Positions 7,164-11,654 of a stretch of DNA of 11,654 nt are shown one piece after another. Position 1 is the stretch's first letter; each line of letters opens with the position of its first letter. The notes under the pieces were generated by a model, which saw only the letters and a list, made by a program, of their open reading frames with translations, made no database searches and was not told the origin of the DNA. The stretch is from Chloroflexota bacterium (lineage in GTDB: Bacteria > Chloroflexota > UBA4733). The DNA lies in NCBI GenBank assembly GCA_023489405.1, contig JAMDCW010000089.1, positions 1-11,654 of the forward strand, read 5' to 3'. A program made the translations under genes and the position numbers.

Positions 7164-7176
7164 TGGTCTCTGACCA
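7164..7176. promoter_or_regulatory. Short palindrome upstream of the dehydrogenase
   Basis: TGGTC-TCT-GACCA is a perfect 5-bp inverted repeat with a 3-base centre, about 70 bases upstream of the minus-strand dehydrogenase start. Downstream of it on that strand is an AT-rich TATACACTAAT stretch (about 7151-7141) that could hold a -10 element, but no good -35 is visible. An operator role is only a possibility; such short palindromes also arise by chance. Confidence 0.2.
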
Positions 7177-7195
7177 GATGGCAGGACCAATCCGA

Positions 7196-7390
7196 GGTGA
7201 AGTGCGTGGAAGAAAGGTGGGGGGAGGATCTCGCATATTCTTGAGAGCAGCGGTAGTGATTCATCACCGGGAATGGCTGCTGCTTCTAGAGCAGTAATCA
7301 ATGGCTCTCGAACAAGGGGCTGCCGTGGATAGTGCTGGCGCAGAGACAGACGTGAGACGTCTGCGGTTTTGTGTCGATGAGGAATCGTTT
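7196..7390 (+). pseudogene. Possible remnant of a Nudix hydrolase gene
   Basis: The + strand of this stretch reads as two pieces of a Nudix-type protein in one frame, separated by a TAA at 7295-7297. The first piece contains RIFLRAAVVIHHREWLLLLE (7232-7291), which looks like the N-terminal beta strands of a Nudix domain (pattern R-x-x-hydrophobic run, then WLLLLEQ). The second, from 7301, reads ALEQGAAV followed by AGAETDVRRLRFCVDEE. This resembles the region from just after the GG...E Nudix start through the helix end and next strand of the domain. The GGGVEPGE-like part and the REL-EE core of the Nudix box are missing, so the gene would carry at least two internal deletions and be non-functional. 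This is a by-eye family resemblance without a search; the stretch might instead be non-coding sequence. Confidence 0.38.
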
Positions 7391-7600
7391 CGGTCCGTTG
7401 GCATGCAGGTTGGAAGAAGAGTTCTTGCGTGGCCACTCTTTCACCTTAGCCGTTCTACGCGGCGTCTGATTTTCTGAGGATAACGTAGGGCTATCAAGAG
7501 GAATACGTGATAGCGGGAGTGGCTATGGTGAGGAGGTACCCTTGACCACTGACATATCTGCTGCCATGGTGGTAATGGCTTAGTTGAGGAAAGGACACCG
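7391..7600 (+). promoter_or_regulatory. Leader region upstream of the sulfatase pair, with competing inverted repeats
   Basis: No gene is recognised here. TAGCC-GTT-CTACG (7447-7459) is complementary to CGTAGGGCTA (7484-7493) apart from a 3-base bulge, giving a potential 10-bp stem. GCTAT at 7490-7494 can alternatively pair with ATAGC at 7510-7514, which can itself pair with GCTAT at 7522-7526, so the three helices exclude each other. A TTGACC (7542-7547) could be a -35 element, but the -10 at the proper distance (CATGGT, 7565-7570) is poor. The region ends in AGGAAAGGA (7587-7595), a good ribosome site for the first sulfatase. A regulatory function is inferred, not shown. Confidence 0.3.
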
Positions 7601-9124
7601 ATGGCCGAAGGCACTTATGGAGAAGATGATAGGGGACAGCGTTGGAATTTCGTGCTGTTCAACCCGGATGAGTGGCGTGCGGAGAGCGCCGGCTGTTATG
7701 GGCACCCGGTGGTGGAGACACCGAACCTCGATCGCCTAGCACGGGAGGGTGTGCGTTTTGATCAGTGCCATGTACAGCACACCGTGTGCACGCCGAGCCG
7801 GTGTTCATTTGTGACTGGCTGGTATCCGCATGTTCGAGGACACCGGACGCTCTGGCACGCGCTGCGGCCGGATGAGCCGAACCTCTTTCGATACCTCTTG
7901 GAAGAGGGGTATGAGGTGCGGATGTACGGCAAAAACGACATGCTGTCGCCGGAGTCTTTTGCGACCAGTGTGAGCGAGGCGGGGTCACGTGGACGAGGGG
8001 GAAGGCACGGGAGCAATCCTTTTAGGGAGGATGATCCTCGCTACTGGAGCTTTCTCTATACCGAGGGTGGCGAACCAGAAGAGCACCATGATTTCTCTAA
8101 TCTGGAAGCTGGGCTCGAGTTTTTGCGTAGTGCGCATGAACGCCCTTTTTGCCTATTTCTGCCGCTCAGTTGCCCACATCCGCCATATTCGGCTCCAGAG
8201 GGATTCCATAATCGGTATCGTCCTGAGATGTTGCCACCGTTACGTCCGGTCTGTGATACGGAATGGCCCCGCTTCCGTCGAGGCATCCGAGAAAGCAGGC
8301 GGCTTAATGAGCTTGATGCCGATTTTTTTCGCACGCTCCAGGCGGTGTATTTGGGGATGGTGTCATACACGGATTGGTTGCTAGGACGTTTGCTGACCAC
8401 ACTCGATGAGACGGGGCTGGCTGATACCACCGTTGTGATCGCGTTTTCTGATCATGGGGATTGGGCAGGGGATTATGGATTGGTGGAGAAGTGGCCTAGC
8501 GGTCTGGATGACACGTTGACACGCGTGCCTTTTGTCGTGCGCCTCCCAGGTGGGGCGCGTGGGCATGTCGTCCGTGAGGTGGTGGAACTGCTCGATCTCA
8601 CGCCGACGGTGCTGGACCTGGCGGGGATACCGCTCCGACATACGCAGTTTGGGTGGTCTCTCGTCCCACAGCTTCGTGGTGCCGCTGGCGCTTCAGAGCG
8701 GGCGGCATTTGCCGAGGGAGGGTATGATCCGCATGAACCTCACTGCTTTGAGGGACATGCGGGGGGTGAGCAAATTCTCCGTGCTCCTGGTCATATCTAT
8801 GCGCCGAAGGCGGGTCTCCAGCAACGTGATCCGTTCTCGGTTTGCCGATCTGTCATGGTACGAACCAATCGCCACAAGATGATCGTACGCTCGTTTGATC
8901 GTTGGGAGCTCTATGACCTCGAGCAAGATCCTCTGGAGCTTATGAATCGGATCGATGATCCTGAGCATGCTGGTGTTCGTCGGGAGCTCGAGCACCTCCT
9001 GCTTGGCTGGTATCTGCGTACGAGTGATGTCACTCCGTGGAATGAAGACCCACGGGGTTACATTCAGCCGCTTGTAGGCGAGCGACATCGTGCGTCGATG
9101 CTCTCTGGCGCTACTGGCTCATAG
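7601..9124 (+). CDS. Sulfatase, full length, Cys-type formylglycine site
   Basis: This is an alkaline-phosphatase-superfamily sulfatase, a hydrolase of sulfate esters that needs a calcium ion and a formylglycine made from an active-site cysteine. The 507-residue product has an N-terminal strand NFVLFNPDEWRAES (16-29) with acidic metal ligands, the signature CTPSRCSFVTG with C63-x-P-S-R67, GKNDML (110-115, K111), SCPHPPYSAPE (190-200, H193), SDHGDWAGDYG (283-293, D284 and H285), K297, and the C-terminal ELYDLEQDP (436-444). K111-N-D replaces the usual K-W-H. There is no signal peptide, so it should be cytoplasmic. ATG 7601 follows AGGAAAGGA at 5-base spacing. It lies 35 bases ahead of the second sulfatase and probably shares its transcript. 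The substrate cannot be predicted, and the maturation enzyme must be encoded elsewhere. Confidence 0.9.
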   Translation: MAEGTYGEDDRGQRWNFVLFNPDEWRAESAGCYGHPVVETPNLDRLAREGVRFDQCHVQHTVCTPSRCSFVTGWYPHVRGHRTLWHALRPDEPNLFRYLLEEGYEVRMYGKNDMLSPESFATSVSEAGSRGRGGRHGSNPFREDDPRYWSFLYTEGGEPEEHHDFSNLEAGLEFLRSAHERPFCLFLPLSCPHPPYSAPEGFHNRYRPEMLPPLRPVCDTEWPRFRRGIRESRRLNELDADFFRTLQAVYLGMVSYTDWLLGRLLTTLDETGLADTTVVIAFSDHGDWAGDYGLVEKWPSGLDDTLTRVPFVVRLPGGARGHVVREVVELLDLTPTVLDLAGIPLRHTQFGWSLVPQLRGAAGASERAAFAEGGYDPHEPHCFEGHAGGEQILRAPGHIYAPKAGLQQRDPFSVCRSVMVRTNRHKMIVRSFDRWELYDLEQDPLELMNRIDDPEHAGVRRELEHLLLGWYLRTSDVTPWNEDPRGYIQPLVGERHRASMLSGATGS

Positions 9125-9159
9125 TGGGATACCTGGTGGAAGAAGGGATTATGGTATAG

Positions 9160-10416
9160 ATGCGAGAACGCCCCAATATGCTGATTTTCATGACCGACCA
9201 GGAGCGAGCCGATGTTTGCGCTCCTGATCATGCGTGCCGGACACCGCATCTCGATGCGCTGGCACGTGAGGGGTTGCGTTTCGAGCAAGCGTTCTGTCCG
9301 ACGGCACACTGCTGTCCGTCGCGGGCGACCTTTTTCACGGGGCTCTACCCGAGTCGCCATGGTGTCTATAACAATGTTGCGAACCCTCAAGCGATTCACC
9401 GGGGGCTCAACCCAGGGGTTGTGACGTTTGGTGAGCTGTTGAGGGATGGTGGGTATAACCTGGCGTTTAGCGGAAAGTGGCATGTGTCTGACCTGGAGGG
9501 GCCGGCCGACCGAGGGTGGCGGGAATATCGGGTGACCGCAGGTAAGGGTTCCTACAGCGACCGAGATATGGCGATGTGGCGCGAGAGGGCAGCCACGGTG
9601 GCGGTGCAGGAGGGGCAAGAGCGGAAGCGTGGTGCGATCAAGCGGCCTGGATGGGGAGACTTTCACCTGTACGGAACCATGCCCCAGCGGCCGGAACTAC
9701 CATATGATGGGCATCGTGACTACCTTGTGATCGAAGCAGGGATGCGAGCGCTTCGGGATCTGGCTCAGGAAACACAACCGTGGTGTCTCTACGTTGGGGT
9801 GCTAGGGCCACACGATCCGTACATCATTCCGGAGCGGTATGCCCGGATGTATGATCCGGAGAAGATTCCGCTACCGGAGAGCTATTACGACTCGCTGGGC
9901 GATAAGCCGCGGGTCTATCAGCGGATGCGGGATCAGTACTGGAGCCAGCTTTCACCGGCGGAGGTACGAGAATCGCTGGCTCATTACTGGGGTTACTGCA
10001 CGATGATGGATGACATGTTCGGTGAGGTGCTCCAAGCGCTCGAAGACACCGGACAGGCGGACGATACGTTCGTGATCTTCTTATCGGATCATGGTGACTA
10101 CGCCGGCTCGCACGGATTGTATTTGAAGGGAGTGCCAGCTTTCCGGGAGGCGTATCACATTCCGCTCGTCATGCGCTGGGCTGGCCATATTCAGCAGCCG
10201 GGGAGTGGATGCAGCGCATTCGTGTCGCTGGCGGACATCATGCCCACGCTACTCGATGTTGCGGGGATTGCTGTTCCAGAAAGGTTGCATGGGGCGTCGC
10301 TGCGGCCGTTTTGGGAAGGTACGGAGGCGAACGGCTGGCGCCAGGAGGGTTATACACAGATGAACGGCGTCGAGCTGTACTACACACAGCGAGCTATGGA
10401 CCGTGCATCGGCTTAG
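9160..10416 (+). CDS. Sulfatase, C-terminally truncated
   Basis: This second sulfatase is of a different subtype from its neighbour. The 418-residue frame has the metal site MTDQERAD (11-18), the Cys-type signature HCCPSRATFFTG (50-61, C51-x-P-S-R55), the canonical SGKWH (104-108, K106 and H108), GPHDPY (216-221, H218), and SDHGDYAGSHG (309-319, D310 and H311) with K323. It ends at TAG 10416, soon after EGYTQMNGVELYYTQRAM. Related sulfatases at this point continue with an R-KYV strand and an ELYDL-DP segment, roughly 60-100 more residues. The neighbouring sulfatase has that C-terminal part, but this one does not. No signal peptide is seen. ATG 9160 is the first start that keeps PNMLIFMTDQ; GAAGAAGGGA lies 12 bases before it. 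Catalytic residues are intact but folding or activity may be impaired. Confidence 0.85.
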   Translation: MRERPNMLIFMTDQERADVCAPDHACRTPHLDALAREGLRFEQAFCPTAHCCPSRATFFTGLYPSRHGVYNNVANPQAIHRGLNPGVVTFGELLRDGGYNLAFSGKWHVSDLEGPADRGWREYRVTAGKGSYSDRDMAMWRERAATVAVQEGQERKRGAIKRPGWGDFHLYGTMPQRPELPYDGHRDYLVIEAGMRALRDLAQETQPWCLYVGVLGPHDPYIIPERYARMYDPEKIPLPESYYDSLGDKPRVYQRMRDQYWSQLSPAEVRESLAHYWGYCTMMDDMFGEVLQALEDTGQADDTFVIFLSDHGDYAGSHGLYLKGVPAFREAYHIPLVMRWAGHIQQPGSGCSAFVSLADIMPTLLDVAGIAVPERLHGASLRPFWEGTEANGWRQEGYTQMNGVELYYTQRAMDRASA

Positions 10417-10454
10417 CGGAGGAGGCGTTTGCTGTGGCACCGGAGGTGTTCTGA
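10395..10454 (+). pseudogene. Out-of-frame possible C-terminal remnant of the second sulfatase
   Basis: Read in the +1-shifted frame from TAT 10395, the sequence gives YGPCIGLAEEAFAVAPEVF and then TGA (10452-10454). Many sulfatases of this type end in a PYGP-like tail followed by a small hydrophobic segment, so this looks like the original C-terminus. It joins the upstream frame directly after YYTQRA, as expected if an internal segment was deleted out of frame. This is inference from motif resemblance; the match is short and unverified. Confidence 0.4.
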
Positions 10455-10466
10455 AGCCGGGCTCGT

Positions 10467-11654
10467 TTAGACGATGATTTCGACTCCTACCGTGTCACCT
10501 GGACCAACTTTTACAAGGTGGGCACGAGTGACGCTGCGGAGATCGACTTCGGCTGTCTGCACGGAACCGGCTGCTGAATCGGGAAGCGTGATGTGAAGGG
10601 CAGAGAGTGTGGTGGCCATACTGAGGTGGTGCTCGGACTTGTAGCGACGGACGGCCTCGACGACTTCGAGTAGCTGCTGGCCGATGGTGAGAGAAGGTGG
10701 GGAGTACCAGGCGGGATGCGGTACTGGCCAGGCACTGCGATGAATGGAGGGAGTGGTGCTGAGGAGATGGGAATAGACACACGTATAGAGCTCCTCGCTG
10801 ATGAAGGGGAGGAAAGGAGCGAAGAGCTTGAGGACTGCGAGCAAGGCATGGTAGAGGACAAAACGGCAGGCATCCCGACTTTCTGGTGTGACGCCATCCA
10901 CTTGACCATAGAGGCGGAATTTGATGAGCTCGAGATAGTTATCGCAGAGGTCTCCCCAGAAGAACTGTTCTGCGATTTCACGGGCGCCACGGAAATCGTA
11001 GCCGGTGAAGAAGCTGGTGGCTTGGGTAATAGTCTCGTTGAGTCTGTGGAGGAGCCACTGATCGATGACGTTGAGTGTTGCTGGTGGTTCTGGAGACGGT
11101 TGAAAATTCTCGATGTGCGGTGCGATGAGCCGGGAGGCGTTCCAGAGTTTGGTGACCAAACGCTGGCCTTTGCGGATAATTTCGGTGCTGGTTACGGTAT
11201 CGCCGCCGAGGGCAACGCCGGTGGCCCAATAGCGGACAGCGTCGGCCGAGTGCTCTTCCAGGAATGCCGTAGGATCTTCGGCGGCGGTTCGCTTACTCTT
11301 TGAGAGTTTTTTTCCTTCGGGGTCGAGAGCGTGGCCGCTGATGAGGACATCTGTCCAAGGAATTTCGTCGAGGAGGGAAAGGCTGCGGACAACGGTATAG
11401 AAGTCCCAGGTACGGATAATGTCGTGGGCGTTGGGGCGTAGGGTCATGGGGCGGAAGTAGCGATCGAACTCCTCTGGAGAGACGCCGTATGGTTCGAGGA
11501 GCGTGCCGCAGATTTGCGGCGTTACAGAAGATGTTGCCCAGGTGTCCATGACATCGTGTTCTCCCTTGATGGACGCCCCTCCGCATTGGGGACAGGTAGA
11601 CACCGGTGGTGGGTCTTCTTGAGGGTCAACAGGGAGACTGCTACGCCGAGCGAG
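10467..11654 (-). CDS. valS: Valyl-tRNA synthetase, C-terminal part (5' end outside window)
   Basis: ValRS charges tRNA-Val and edits misactivated threonine. The frame is open from the window edge (base 11654, codon-aligned) to TAA at 10469-10467, giving 395 residues of the class I enzyme. It includes the zinc-type CPQCGG, DTWATSSVTPQI, the WDFYTVVRSL stretch, the KMSKS-equivalent GKKLSKSKRTA and ADAVRYWATG, all part of the catalytic core. The anticodon-binding helical domain (from about residue 190) with WLLHRLN and FFWGDLCDNYLEL follows. DTWATSS in place of DTWFSSALWP, and an end without a long coiled-coil arm after VDLRSVTRAHLVKVG, resemble the archaeal-like ValRS subtype. The GTG/Val at 11603 is internal. 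HIGH and editing domains lie beyond the edge. It converges on the second sulfatase, with 50 bases between the stops. Confidence 0.95.
   Translation of the reverse strand, partial: LARRSSLPVDPQEDPPPVSTCPQCGGASIKGEHDVMDTWATSSVTPQICGTLLEPYGVSPEEFDRYFRPMTLRPNAHDIIRTWDFYTVVRSLSLLDEIPWTDVLISGHALDPEGKKLSKSKRTAAEDPTAFLEEHSADAVRYWATGVALGGDTVTSTEIIRKGQRLVTKLWNASRLIAPHIENFQPSPEPPATLNVIDQWLLHRLNETITQATSFFTGYDFRGAREIAEQFFWGDLCDNYLELIKFRLYGQVDGVTPESRDACRFVLYHALLAVLKLFAPFLPFISEELYTCVYSHLLSTTPSIHRSAWPVPHPAWYSPPSLTIGQQLLEVVEAVRRYKSEHHLSMATTLSALHITLPDSAAGSVQTAEVDLRSVTRAHLVKVGPGDTVGVEIIV

Noticed and set aside
7149..7339. An 11-base direct repeat ATAGTGCTGGC at 7149-7159 and 7329-7339.
   Set aside because: Only two copies 180 bases apart with no extended similarity or target-site features; likely chance.
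7339..7370. Hairpin CAGACG-TGAGA-CGTCTG followed by CGGTTTT, resembling an intrinsic terminator on the + strand.
   Set aside because: No + strand gene ends just before it, the T run is only four bases, and it lies inside the putative Nudix remnant.
7071..7436. Open minus-strand frame of 121 codons in the gap upstream of the dehydrogenase.
   Set aside because: It overlaps the dehydrogenase start, shows no recognisable domain, has no convincing ribosome site, and runs antisense to the better-supported Nudix remnant.
1..11654. Possible CRISPR arrays, tRNA/rRNA genes, transposase genes or terminal inverted repeats of insertion sequences.
   Set aside because: Nothing with regular repeat-spacer structure, cloverleaf potential or transposase motifs was seen by eye on either strand.

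Overview
The window looks like a chromosomal segment of a bacterium with moderately high GC content. It uses GTG and TTG starts freely (tsf, pyrH, dxr, probably the DtxR-type gene, and the M50 protease). The gene order rpsB-tsf-pyrH-frr-cdsA-dxr-rseP is a widespread bacterial 'translation to envelope lipid' cluster. A short single-core EF-Ts, a one-PDZ M50 protease and a ValRS with an archaeal-like DTWATSS motif would fit a Chloroflexota (Thermomicrobia-like) organism. That taxonomic guess is inference; nothing here proves it.

Region 1 (1-6099, + strand) is one compact block: the 3' end of rpsB, tsf, pyrH, a DtxR/MntR-family metal-dependent regulator, frr, cdsA, dxr and rseP. Most junctions are overlapping or nearly so (tsf/pyrH share 1 base, cdsA/dxr overlap by 8 bases), so co-transcription and translational coupling are likely. 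The genes supply translation factors (S2, EF-Ts, ribosome recycling factor), UMP kinase, CDP-diacylglycerol synthesis, the first committed step of MEP isoprenoid synthesis and a membrane protease. Two departures stand out. uppS, which commonly sits between frr and cdsA, is absent. A metalloregulator lies between pyrH and frr instead.

Region 2 (6100-7600) holds a minus-strand D-2-hydroxyacid dehydrogenase (glyoxylate/hydroxypyruvate reductase-like) that converges on rseP with only 12 bases between them. Upstream of it is about 505 bp without an intact gene. On the + strand this stretch carries what looks like a decayed Nudix hydrolase (about 7196-7390) and then a potentially structured leader before the sulfatases.

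Region 3 (7601-10454, + strand) has two tandem sulfatases with Cys-type C-x-P-S-R active sites. The first is full length but has an atypical active-site lysine motif. The second is open for 418 codons but lacks the usual C-terminal subdomain. The sequence after its break reads, in another frame, as a plausible original C-terminus, which suggests an out-of-frame internal deletion. Together with the Nudix remnant this marks 7.1-10.5 kb as a region of gene turnover.

Region 4 (10467-11654, - strand) is the C-terminal part of valS, cut by the window edge.

I found no convincing novel defence system, CRISPR array, tRNA, rRNA or insertion sequence. The items most worth a second look are the metalloregulator in the operon, the missing uppS, the two damaged genes and the variant sulfatase site.
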